Assembly (NCBI GenBank): GCA_035772405.1
Contig: JAYKKM010000450.1
Span: forward strand, 3,384,501-3,448,500
DNA length: 64,000 bases
Reading direction: 5' to 3'
Origin: Chrysogorgia sp. JL179-B06
Taxonomy: Eukaryota > Cnidaria > Anthozoa > Scleralcyonacea > Chrysogorgiidae
This document shows, in pieces, positions 1-13,000 of the stretch (position 1 is the first letter of the stretch; every line of letters starts with the position of its first letter). A model generated the notes under the pieces. The model was not told the origin of the DNA. It saw only the letters and a list, made by a program, of their open reading frames with translations, and ran no database searches. A program made the position numbers and the translations under genes.

Positions 1-129
1 AAAATTCGTGCAAAGGATTAGACAATAAAAAAAAAATCCTGCACAAGCAAATGATAAAAAAATAAATTCGTGCAAGCTGAAAAAGTCCCACCCCCCCCAT
101 CACGTTTCTAATGGTCCGCCCCTAACTGG

Positions 130-285
130 TTTAGAATGCCTCTTATGACATTAGATCAGTAACTTTGACAGCGAAAAACTCCATGAAGATGAAATTTTTG
201 GCTGACAAGATATATTATGATTTTGCTCAGGAAGACCCAAATATTACGAATATGTAAAATCCCCAAACATGAGAAAAGCACTGTA
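130..285 (+). repeat. Half copy of a palindromic repeat (57.3/59.4-kb family)
   Basis: This stretch matches one arm of the palindromic elements at about 57340-57665 and 59405-60125, including the segments on 'aactccatgaagatgaa' and 'gattttgctcaggaagac'. Only one arm is present, so this is a truncated or solo-arm copy. Terminal sequence resembling 'tccccaaac(a/g)tgaga' is seen at the right end. Confidence 0.7.
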
Positions 286-2556
286 AATGGAGCTGTACAC
301 AAACCTCTTTAAGAATAATGTTTAGAAATGTTAATAGTTTAGCCATTCTGTCTATTGTGTGTTCTTTCATATTGCATTAGTGTAGTTTGTATATAGCACA
401 TCAATGATTTTCAAAGCTCGAAGAGAAAAATAATTTTCGAGAAATCCAAAAAATCGCGCTCCTGTAAGTCGTTACCGGTTATAAATTTTGACTAAATTTG
501 ACACGAAATAATATGAAAACCAATCTTGTACCCAGGGGTCTTGAGTGCGAGGTTGATGAAAATCTTTTGTTTTCCAGTGGAACAATTAATTATCCACGTC
601 AATTTTCCAATTAACCTTCGACCTTCGCGCATGACAGGTGTGTGGCGGTGACACTTTGGCGGCAAATTTAATTCTACACTACATTTGGACAAAGAGCGGC
701 TGTGTACAAAGCTATGTGTTGCTATGAAATCAATAGTTAATGTCAGGAATCCCAGTAAAGCTGGCATAACTGAGATTCCTGCTGTAGTTTAGCCTAAATC
801 GTGTCGAAAGCTGAAACGCAGCGGTCGCGTACGCCGGAAAATTACATTCCTTTGGGGAAAACCCAGGGGTTTCCCCTTACGCTCGCCCCAGACTCGCCGC
901 TTCGGAAACCGTTTTGTATTTCAAAAATAGAAAACAAAAAAGTAAAAGAGTTGGTCTCCGTGACCTGTTCATCACATGGAGTGTGTAGAATGGAGTATTT
1001 AGCATAAAAATAGCGGGCGAAGCAGGTTGTAAGTTCGAATGTTCACGTGTTCTTTTCTTGTCGTGTGCAGTTTTGTTACAGATTTGTAACATTAGACAAC
1101 ATTTGTTCCCAATGGACTTCCTCGAAACGCCGGCGAACGGAAACTTGTTATTCTGTTTAATTTTGCTTCAGTTCTAAACACATAACGTGGAAATAACAGT
1201 GTTGCGGAAAAGCTCGAGTTGAGATTCGTCTTTAAAATTTCTCATGAAAAATTCGCTTTTATTATTTATTATGTCGGCGTTAGAATTCGCGGGTCCTTTG
1301 AGAATTCGCGGGTCCCTGACCAGACGTCAACGGTGATCGAAAATCGCGAGTTTTTGAAAAGATGGTAAATCACTTTGTTAGCTCCATATTTATAAAACAA
1401 TAACTCCTTTAATGTGTTTTGCATTCTTCTTCAAGAAAAACCATCAGTTTCTTAGCGTTCTTGTGGAAAAAATCGCGCTTTTTAACAAGTAATCTGCAAT
1501 CAATCTCGGGATTCTCCGTGGGGGAGGGCCAAGCGCAACTGAGCACATCAGGGCCTGTGATGGACACGAGTGCAAGCGGTCGCCATTCGCATCGCCCATT
1601 TTAAATTAACACACTTTAAAGAGAGATTTCGGAGCCTTGGAATTTGCTGGAGTCACCGTGAAATTACGTAAAAGAAGCGGAAAACAGCTTAGAACATATT
1701 CGTTGGCATTGGGTGACGACGAGTCGACGAATTCGCTCGTTTTTGTCGGTGAAACATTGGCCATTGTTTGGCGATTCGTCAGCGGTGGCGTGACATCGTC
1801 TTTGAAGCCATTTGTCGAGTTCGTGAGACGGTTGGTTCGTCAAAGGGTCTCTGTGTTCGTTTTCAGCGGTTATTTCAACGTCTGAACTCTGGTTATCCTT
1901 CGAGCTTGCTAGGGAATCAACGATTTCCGCGATCGGCCCACAACAGAGGCCTTTTTTGAAGTTTTGGTGGAAGGCAATATCGCTCCGAGATCGTGGTGGA
2001 AGAAGAACCTTCGCTTTGAATGGGTATGTCGTCATCTCTTGAGCGTTTTTGGGCCTTGAGTTTGCCGTTTAGCCATTTATGTGTACGTATTTTTTCGAAA
2101 ACGTATTAGTGAACGCTGTTAGGTGTTAGTTTTAGCGTTTACCTCTCTTACTTGTAAATAAATGTTCGCTTTTGGCGACTTCAAACCCGTAGAAATGTCG
2201 CGAAGTCATAACGCCATAAAAGGGAAGTATCTCTTGTACAACGGGCACGAGTTTTGCAGACTTATTTTGTCCCGATCTCTGTAAAGAAGACGCGTTCCCG
2301 ATGCTTAGATATATAGCTGTTCCTAGAGTCCTGTCCGGTGAAGATCGGTTGTAGTTTACTGGGGGTTTTAGGGTTAGATTTTCAGTTTCACTTTGGGGGA
2401 AGACACCGGCAGTCGACTCCATGACGAAAGCCGAAGCTACTTCGTTTAACGAGGCTTGCATTGTCTTTGTTTTGTTTAGGTATTGAAGGAAAGAGGTATG
2501 CGCTTAATAGTTAGCCATCACACAGTCCTTGTCGCTGTGTTTTATATGGTGTAGAT
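286..2556 (+). other. Upstream region of BRPF1, no gene seen
   Basis: No convincing coding region lies here; the short open frames on both strands lack recognisable similarity. The part from about 1600 to 2450 is richer in CG dinucleotides than the flanks and is the likely promoter/5' UTR of the downstream gene. A short direct duplication on 'gaattcgcgggtcc' lies near 1284-1320. The bases just before the start codon (ggtgtag then atATGG) could be a 3' splice site, so a non-coding first exon is possible. Confidence 0.5.
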
Positions 2557-4040
2557 ATGGTTAATGTTCGTGAACTTATCAATGAAATCAAAGGCACCAA
2601 ATCGCCGTACGAGTGTCCTTTGTGCAAGAAAATATACAAGAGCTATAGCGGCATCGAGTATCATTTGCTCAAATTCCCCCATGATGGCGTCGAGCGCCGA
2701 AGCTCGCCGGCCACTACGAAGCGAAGCAAGACCAAGAAAGGCAGAGGGCGAACGAAAAACAACAAAAGGGCTTCGTCGCCGCCACCACAACCATCTGTCG
2801 TTCGCGAAACTCTTACATACGCTCAGGCCCAGAAAATGGTCGAGTTTGACTTTGATGGACATCTGCAAAGACTAGATATTGGTGATTCGCTTTGCATTTG
2901 CGAAGAGCCGGCTGCCAAGCAGAACAGCGTAAACGAAGAGCCGGATGGTAGTCCGCCAAAGTCTACTACGAAAGCGAAGTCGAAGTCGAAGAACAGGTCT
3001 AACTTGAGCAACGTCGACGACTCGTACGCAGCATTGCCGAAACCCGATTTCCGACTTGATGAAGAGTTACCCGAACTGGATGCCCCACCGAGGTCGACGA
3101 CTTATTTTAGGTTTATAGAAAAGACATCCGAAGAAATGGACGAGGAAGTGGAGTACAGCGCAGACGACGAAGACGCAAAGTGGTTAAGGCTTGTGAATGA
3201 GCAACGAAGAACAGACGGTCTTGCTTCCGTGTCTCAGGAGGTATTCGAGATGCTTATGGATCGCTTAGAGAAAGAAAGTCATTTCGAGAGTCAAAATGCA
3301 TGTGATCCGAACCAATACATTGATGAAGATGCTGTATGCTGCATTTGCAACGATGGTGAATGTGCCAACAGTAATGTTATCTTGTTTTGTGATATGTGTA
3401 ATCTGGCAGTCCACCAGGAGTGCTATGGTGTCCCCTATATTCCTGAGGGGCAGTGGCTTTGTAGACGATGTTTGAATTCACCATCCCGTCCAGTTGACTG
3501 TGTCCTATGTCCGAATAAGACTGGCGCATTCAAACAGACCGACGATAACCGTTGGGCACATGTTGTCTGTGCCCTCTGGATACCTGAAGTTTGTTTCGCA
3601 AACACCGTGTTTCTGGAACCCATTGACTCGATTCAGAACATTCCACCTGCAAGGTGGAAATTGAGGTGCTATATTTGTCGACGTACACAGGGAGCTTGCA
3701 TTCAGTGCTTCAAGACCAATTGTTACATAGCATTTCATGTGACGTGTGCCCAACAAGCAGGGTTGTTCATGAAGATCGAACCAATACGGTCAGACGCTGG
3801 CCAGGTGTCGGTGAAGAAGACTGCGTACTGTGACGGTCATAGTCCTGGATGCAACGGTCAGGCAGTGAATGGTAGCAATCATGAAAGCGAAGAGGAGGCG
3901 GAAGAAAAGGTGACTCCGGGGAAAGGCTCTAGTCCGCAGAAGGCGAAGTCAAACAAGGGATTGCAGGAAATTCGCAAGCAATTGTCAGAGAAACACCCCA
4001 CAGTCCCCATTGTAAACATCCCATTTGTTCCAGCACACAG
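2557..4040 (+). CDS. BRPF1: BRPF1 exon 1: N-terminal finger, EPL1-like part, PHD-knuckle-PHD
   Basis: A single exon encodes residues 1-494 and ends in phase 2 at AG|gtaagt. It carries the '[10 protein letters not shown]' finger, the 'TYFRFIEK...[11 protein letters not shown]' conserved acidic segment that in the family contacts the acetyltransferase, and the double PHD module with the invariant 'CCICNDGEC' and '[10 protein letters not shown]' blocks. A basic linker rich in Lys/Arg (about 50-75) separates the finger from the rest. Confidence 0.96.
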
Positions 4041-7000
4041 GTAAGTTTGGTCTAAAATACTTGACCTAAATTTCTTTAGAACTGTTAACAATAAGGCCTT
4101 AATGAGTTTCAACAATAGACCACTTTCTCGTGGTTGCACATATGTCAAAGTTGACGAGCCACATACATTTACTCGAACTTTGACATAAAGTGACATGAGA
4201 AATTGGTCTATAGAAAGGTGAACTGATGTAAAACACTAAAACCAATGAATTATTGATGCCCTAAGGGCTTTTCCCTTTGACAAGTAAATCTGTATGGCAT
4301 TAGTAATCAATAGAAAAGTGTTTTGCTGCATAGACGGTGTTGAAATACAAATAGAAAATTCTAGAAAACTTGGTGTACTGCCAAAATAAAAAATTAAAAC
4401 CCTTTGGTGGTTAAATCTTTCCTGATGAAGTCTGATGAAGTTGTGAATCGAAAAACAAGGCACGCAGTGATGCAAGATTAAAAATTAAAACTCAACAAGT
4501 GCCAGGCACATGAGATCCACTTACACGCCATGCTTGATTTGATTTCATAAAAAACTCTCTGATTGGTGGCATTTTGAATTTTCATGATGCTGCATGGGCG
4601 TGCGAGATGGCCTTTTCTAGAAAAATGCTAATTTATATTACCATAATGTGTCTTTGGAAATTTAAAAGCATTAGTAAAAGCCTGTTTATTAGGCTTTCAG
4701 AAAATGTATATCTTTCACAAAAGTTATGGTTATTTCAATAGAACAAATAGATATCAATAGAACAAAGAGGTGGTTCAATTTTGGATGTTTTCAGCCCATC
4801 CGGAAAGAGTTAAGGCGGTTAAAGTGCCCCTAACCTCAAAATGTTTTATTGTCTTATTTTGAAGAACTTTTAAAATGATAAAGTAACTTCTTTTGAAGAT
4901 TTTCACTTCTTCGCTTTCTTTTTGAGATATATCAGTTTGTTTGATATGCAAATATCTGGAATTTTGTCACACATGCATGATGAGTTATCAGAGAATGTTA
5001 TATATCTTTGCGTTCATGAAATAAAAACACTAAAGTGTGAATAACACGTGTGCGTGTTTCTCCCACAACACCAAACTTCTTGATTTTAAAGGATTTCGTT
5101 CGAGAATGAAAGAGATACACATTTCTCCAATAAGTCATTATGCATATGTGACGAAATCCCAGACATTTGCATATCAAACAAACTGATTTATCTCAAAACG
5201 AAAGCAAAGAAACGAAAATCTTCAATAGAAGTTACTTTATCATTTTAAAAGTTCTTCCAAACAAGACAATAAAACATTTTGAGGTTACCCACTTTAAGGT
5301 GCTTTGATATAATTGATAGTTAATCAGGTAATGACTGAAAACAATGAGGTATATTGAACCAATCTGCTTGCCACTGACAAATCAAAATAATGGTAACCTC
5401 ATCTGGCAATAATGGTATAAAAACATATTGTGTAGCACTAACTTTGTAGTGTACCTGAGATATTAAAAGGGTTAATAAGGTCAAGTATGAGAAAATCAAT
5501 ACAGATATATTATATGTTCCAAGTAAAGTTGCACAGCTCATGGTGGTCTCTATGTAAGATGTACCAATGTCACATTCTGATACAACTTCCTTTATTAGAC
5601 TTAGCAAAATTGTGAGCCGTGTGGCTATCCAAAAGAAATCCCAATTTATCCACTGTCTTCAGTCTTATTGGATGCTCAAGAGACAGTCAAGGAATGGTGT
5701 GCCATTGTTAAGGCGACTTCAAGCTTCCCACCAAACCCGTGCCAGTGGACCAGAAGATGTAAGATAAAAATATAGCTTCTATTTCAAAGTTGATAGTGCT
5801 TGAAAATATGCCTTTAAATTGCTGTAGCTTTCATCTGGGGATAATTGCCACTTGTGCATTATCAAAAGTATTGATGTTTGCAATCAATCTTTTGAGATTC
5901 AGAACACAAAGGTTGGGTGGCCATGTTGGTGAACAAAAGAAGTTAATGAGATTCTTTTGTTAAAGTTCACCCAACCTTGCCACTGTGACATGTGAAAACC
6001 ATGTAATGTTAAAAATTGTTGTATTAATAATACTTGATGTGGTTTTAATTAATGTTTTGGGGTTTGTGTTACAGCAGCAACGCCAAGAAAGAATTGCGGC
6101 CATGAAAGAACAGTTATATTTCTGGCAGAGACTGCGGCATGATTTGGAGAGGGCACGTCTGTTGGTGGAATTGATACGAAAGAGAGAGAAACTGAAACGA
6201 GAACATGTATGTTGAAGACTTACTGTTCCTGCTTATGCGATCAGATTATAGTTTTCCATCTGTCAAAGTTCAACATTAACTCTTCGCCAATTGCCAGAGG
6301 CAGTTTGTCTTTGATTTGGCAACTCAAAATAGCATGTTCTCCCTATGGCATAAATAAATAAATAACATAAATAACTTCCTCACCACATGCCAACTTTGCA
6401 ATTGTTACCATTCTACTCAATTACTGTAGCTAGTAATTACTATAGCTCATTTGCAACAACATGGAAAAAACAAGATGTTGGTATTGTCCAACTTACCTAA
6501 AAAAGTACCGGTAATTATCTGTTTGTTGTATTTTTTAGCTAAAATCACATTTAAGTGTTGTTGATGGAAAATTGAAGCCACTGACGAATGTACTGTTGAA
6601 AATTCTGGCTCAGTTACAAGCGAAAGATCCAGGTGAAATATTTCTGGATCCTGTGGATACCAGTGAGGTATTGCTTTTGTTTAATTGTTTATATGCGAGT
6701 CGAAAGACAATATGTGGGCATCCAGCTCAAATCCTCTGAAAATGCTTCTGAGTCTTGAAAGGGTTCAAACTTGTTATAGAAACATTTTCTATGCATTTGA
6801 ACTCGATGATCATCCATGTATTATCAATAATATTGACGGCATTTTGTTTTTATCATTCTAGGTTACAGACTATCTAGATGTGATCACAGAACCCATGGAC
6901 TTCGTGACAGTACGAGAGAAAGTGGAGGGAAATGTTTACCGGACTTTCAAGGAATTTGAGTATGATTTTAATCTCATCTGGAAGAACTGCATGGCGTACA

Positions 7001-10000
7001 ACAGCGAGGATACAATCTATTATCGTGCAGCTGTTCGTCTCCGAGACCATGGAAAACCCTTGGTTCGCATCGCAAGAAGGCAGGTTGAGAGAACCGGGGT
7101 TGATCCAGATACTGGGCTACTCACGTTACAGGTGCCCACCTGGAAAGACAGAGAGCCTACCGAGGAAGGTAAGTCATGGGATAGTAGGGCCCTTTCACAT
7201 GGCTAACCAATTGTTCTGTTCTGTTTGAAAAAGTGTGAGTGCTTCAAATTGAACCGTATTGAACGTAACAGCAAATACATTGTCCTAAAAAGCACATATA
7301 CTTTGCAAGATGGCCAACAATATTAAACAATTATTGGATGAGGCCGAGCATGATATCAAGAATTATCCAGACCGAGGTCAATGTTATCTGCTGAAGCCGA
7401 AGGCTGATAACATTGACAGAGGTCTGGATAATTCTTGATATCATGTGTAAGCCAAAAATCCAATAATTGTTTTATTATACAATTATAAATGTAGAAGCCT
7501 TTAGGGAGTTTAGGAAGTAAGCCACGCAAAGACAATTGTGTCACCTACAGACACTTTTTGATATTTTGTAGATGGCAAGACATCAAGAATTGTCTGTAAG
7601 CTTTTTAGCCAATCACAATCGAGATTGTATGAGTATTGTAAAATAATTTACAAGTGGGGTTTAGTAAGGTCAGTTGAATCTGGATTACGTGGCCACCCTT
7701 GGGGAATTGGTTGCTAGCTTTTTAATACAGGATTGTCGCTTAATACAGGCTCGTTAAAAATAAACTTCAAGCATGGTCAATTATCATAGTCATGGTCAAA
7801 TTATCATATTAACATAGTCCTCCGTGTATGTGTCTGTTGTCGCAGACCATTGAGCGTTAAATCAAATTGTCAAATAATTTTTTTGAAATTGTTAATGTAA
7901 GTTCCTCATATCTGTGAAACTGTGCGAAATGCCTGAGCTTTTCACCATATGCCATGGCCTCTGTAACTGATTACTAATGCTGGCAGTTCAAAGTCATTGT
8001 CGTACTCATCGATTAATGAGTGGGACGTCTGTGGAGAAGTAGGCATTCCTGCACCAACAATACCAGCCAGGACACTCTGAAAGCACTAATTTCGGCCATT
8101 CAAGTTGATTCAATTACAATGAGGGTGTGAAGTCAACTGGATCACAGCTCTTGCTGGTAATCCAAACATCTTGGAAGAAGATTGGAAATTTCTCGGAAAT
8201 GTAAACACCATTTCCTGCGAGGATCTACGAACTGCCCAAAGAGACGATGAGGCAATAGGACAAGTAGTTCGATTGATGGAGAGACTTCCAGAAAACCTTC
8301 ATCGGAAGAAGGAGCGAAAGGACTCCAGTCTCATCTTCTGCCGTGATATACCGTTATAAGTGCCAAATGAGATATTAAAGGGACACTCCTCCTAAAAACA
8401 AGTGTTGTATTAAATGAAAGTTCTTTGTCGCCTTACACGAGAATGGTTATTAGTTTTGTTCTAATCTTTCTTGTTTGAGAGAAATTTGAGTTTGTTTATC
8501 GTTTTTTGGTAAATCATAGTCAATCGAGATATGGTCTGGAAACTCAGCTAACGTCTTTGTTCTATCTTTTTGTTCGTCTTTATGCAATTTTGCACGCGGT
8601 GCACGGTCACTGAACCTATTGTATTTTAGTATAATGAAGCAATCATCCAATAGAATCGTTTGGGTTTAATCGCTCAACCGTGTTGTTTAAATATTAATAA
8701 ACCTAAAACAAAGGATGTGCATGGTGTAAGGTACGGTTCAACATCAAAACGTAGCTCATTATAGTCGCTTTGAAGTTTGCCGAGTTTCCAGACCATATCT
8801 CGATTGACTATGGGTAAATTGAAGGCTGCCATTGTTATTCTGATTGCGGGCGAATGCGGTATACAAAGAAACCTTTAACCTTTTACAATTGCATGACAAT
8901 AGCGTGGTTTTACTCTATTGTGCAGATTTCTATCACACTATTGTGAAGGATTTCTTTTCATAGTGTATATCACACAATGACGTGCAATAACGGGAAATCG
9001 CGCATTCGCCCGCAATCAGAACTAAATTTACAAAAACACGATAAACAAACTCAAATTTCTCTAAAACTAAAAAGATTAGTAGAAAATTAATACCCATTCT
9101 CATGTAAGGCGACAAAGAACTTTAAGCAACACTTGTTTTGAAGGTGGGGTATCCCTTTACAGGGCCGCTTAATACATGGCCGCTTAGGACATTGGCAATA
9201 AAAATTAAGTTTGTCTAATATGAAAGAACTCATAAAATGATAGAGTAACACCTTTTACAACTTTTCCGTATCTTATTTCGTTTTTGATATATTTAAGTTT
9301 GTTTGATATACAAATGATGGTCTCTGACGTCAGGTCAGGGTAGAGAATTTTCACACATTAAAATATTAGTTACATCTTCAAATTTTTTATTTGTCCCACA
9401 AATTTACTTGAAAATGTGCGTATAATAACTCCTCATGATAATGAACGTTGCAAACCAAGCAATCACTGAGATATAAGACATTTTTTAATGAGTGAAAATT
9501 CTCTACCCAACACCTGACGTCAGAGACCATCTCATTTACGTATCAAATAAACTGAAATATTTCAAAAACGAAGTAAAATATGGAAAAGTTATAAAAGGTG
9601 TTACTCTATCATTTTACGAGTTCTTTCATATTAGACAAACTTAATTTTTGTTACCAATGTCCTAAGCGGCCAGCGACTGTATTCGGATAGGACAATGTAT
9701 TTACTTTTCCTTATATTGAATATGTGCTAATAATATAAGTACCTATCTAAGAATTGGAACACTAGAAAAAGTGATCCTGGAAATGGAACGATATGATGCG
9801 GTGTACTCCTAGAATTAACTATAGTAAAATGGTTGGTATTCTTGGAAATGAGTGATTCATACTGTATCCCTGTACTGTATGTTGACTTCTAGACTTTATT
9901 CTGACAGAAGAGCAGCGCAAAGACATGAGCTTTGAAGACCAACTGACAGACCTGAACGAGAAACTAGAAATGACTCAGGCGATCAAATCGGGAAGTAAGT

Positions 10001-13000
10001 CGGAAGAATGAGATCTTATTCATTGCAAGCTGTGTTCGTCTGGTCGCATTTCAAAACCGTAGACGGTCGGACATCATCACTGAGAAACCCAGAGAAGATA
10101 CTGGGATAAAATTTCCGATGCAATTGTTAACAAGTCTTTCAATAAAACGTCTGATCTCGAAATAAAGACTGGATCGAGCGACTATTGTTCAGAAAATGAA
10201 GCCGGAAGTAGCTCGTGGCGGCCATCTTGTTGGGACCACCTTATATAGTTTTACTATAGGCGACAGAGACTATCTGTCTCTGATCTTTTAAGATGTTAAA
10301 ATGAATCAGTTGTCCAAGGTTTTCCCATAATATAGAACACAAACTACGGTTCCATAACAGTAACTACTAACTACGAAGCCGGAATTAGCGCGTGGCGGCC
10401 ATATTGGAGTGACCACGGTGGTCACTCCAATATGGTCGCCACTCGCTAATCCCGGCTTCATTATTACTGTGATGGAGCCGTAGTTTGTGTTCTATATTAT
10501 GGGAAAACCTTGGACAACTGATTCATTTTAGCATCTTAAAAGATCAAAGACAGATAGTCTCAATCACCTACAGTAAAACTATATAACGTTGTCCATTCAA
10601 GATGGCCACTGCGAAATATTCCCAGCTTCATTTTTTGCAGCATCTAAACAATAATTTCTCGATCCAGTCTTTGTTTAGAGATCAGTGAATAAAACTAACC
10701 CTCAAATTGTTTTTAACTAATTTAAAGAAAATTGTCGGACACCGGATTTGTGATAGCAAAATCGTATTGAATTTATCTGCAGCATCGACCCTCATTGAAT
10801 TCTCTTACGTTTGCAATGAACAATCGTTTAGGTGCAAGAGCTCAAAGAAATCGTCAGGTGAGGAAAGAGATTGCTTTAATTCGAAGGAGAATCAGTCGAC
10901 AGGTTCGTATTTAGTTATGATGTCGTATTTTAGCCATGTCTATTAAATAGGTTATTTATTATGCAAGAGATAAAGATCTTAATTTTTTCCATCATAATTT
11001 TCAGGATAGGAAGAGTGTGTCAGACTCCAGTGGTAAGTCAGATGACCGTGACATGTTTTAAATGCTAAAATTTATATTGCTTTTTACACATGTGATTTTT
11101 GCAGACTGTGTTGTTCACTCGACTTATATTGCTGTTTGTTTTTAAGTTTGTGAACCTCACGGAGAAGACGAACAATCTCCTGCGAAGAAAGCCAAGATGT
11201 CACCGGAGCGACTGTCGCCTATTATCGAAACGCCAAATGTCACCACCGCCTTGGATATGTCTGCGAGGGACCTGGTGTCGTCCATGACGAGGTCCGTGGA
11301 GATGTCAGCTGGGGCCATTCCAACCGCGAGCATTACAAACCCTAGGCCGGGAACAAACCGTCGTAGTGGGATTTTATTCAACAAGAACAAGTTCAGAGCC
11401 AGACATAATGTGCACAGTCAGAGTAACGAAAAAGATCTTGTCGAAAATTCAACAGCTGTGTTGGAGAATGGAATCGAGGCGGATCACGAGACCGGAAAGA
11501 GCTTGGACTCTCTACGGAATTCGATGGCTAACGACTCGAACGAAGAGAACAACTGGGGGAGTATCAATAGGCTGGTGTTCCATGAGGACCCTACGGGTAA
11601 TGAGTGGTATCCGGGACGAAAGACGAGCCGGTTGAACAGTTATCCCGAGGATGTTGTGCCGGACATCAGAGAGGACGTGGGTACATTCCTGAACAACTTT
11701 AAGGAGAATTCGAGGCCGATGCATTCACGAAGTAATACGAGTGGCTCCGAAGATGCCGACAGCAAAGAAACGATGGTGGGGTATGTGAAGCGAGGACGGC
11801 GGGTGCGAAGTAGGTGTAACTCCGAAGAGGATATTAACACGACGGACAGCGAGTGTAACGGCACGTTGGATGTTTACGCGGAAGAGTCTGATTCCGAACC
11901 GTATGTTTTTGAATATCTGGATCTGGTGTGGGCTAAATGTCGCGGTTATCCTTCGTATCCGGCTCTGGTAAGTGGATATTTTTTGTCAATATAATACGAC
12001 TCCCGTAGCGAGTTTTAAAGTGGGCGGGGGAGGGGGGGTGTTTGGCTCAAACAAATAGCCTGAAACGGCGGCTATTTCCTGCATTTTAAAGGACATTTTA
12101 ACAGAAAAATTAAGATCATAAACAATGACAAACCATATTATTTAGTCCATTTCATCATTGAATTTAATATTAACCAAACCTTTGAATTTAATAAGTATAT
12201 AACTTCAAATGCATGCACAGCAAGCGCGATTCCACGACATGGTTCAATAGCGTCAATCGACAGCCCAATGTAAACAATTCAAAAGCTAAACACAACAGTT
12301 GGTTTTTTTAAACAGAATATGTAGGCTGTGGATGACTGTTAAAAGTAACTAAGCCTATTAAAGGCTAACTGTCACGAAGTATGAAAGTCAGATTCTTTAA
12401 CTTTTTAATTTAAAGCACTATATATTTTTAACATTTTTGGGTAAAACTGGGCAATAACCCTCCCCCTGCGCGGTCCCTGAAATAATGTCACCGAGAGGAT
12501 CAACATCTGTTGTGGTCTTCTGGTCTTAACCAGCTATTGTGGTCTTAACCAGCTATTGTGGTCTTAACCAGCTGTTGTGGTCTTCTGGTCTTCACCAGCT
12601 GTTGTGGTCTTAACCAGCTGTTGTGGTCTTCTGGTCTTAACCATCTGTTGTGGTCTTCTGGTCTTAACCAGCTATTGTGGTCTTAACCAGCTGTTGTGGT
12701 CTTCTGGTCTTAACCAGCTGTTGTGGTCTTCTGGTCTTAACCAGCTGTCGTAGTCTTCTGGTCTTCACCAGCTGTTGTGGTCTTCTGGTCTTAACCAGCT
12801 GTTGTGGTCTTCTGGTCTTAACCATCTGTTGTGGTCTTCTGGTCTTAACCATCTGTTGTGGTCTTCTGGTCATAAGCAGCTGTTGTGATCTTCTGGTCAT
12901 AACCAGCTGTTGTGGTCTTCTGGTCTTCACCAGCTGTTGTGGTCTTAACCAGCTGTTGTGGTCTTCTGGTCATAAGCAGCTGTTGTGATCTTCTGGTCAT

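Noticed and set aside
11099..11146. Earlier acceptor for BRPF1 exon 9 at 11104
   Set aside because: In the required phase it meets a TAA before the conserved sequence. The AG at 11146 keeps the frame.
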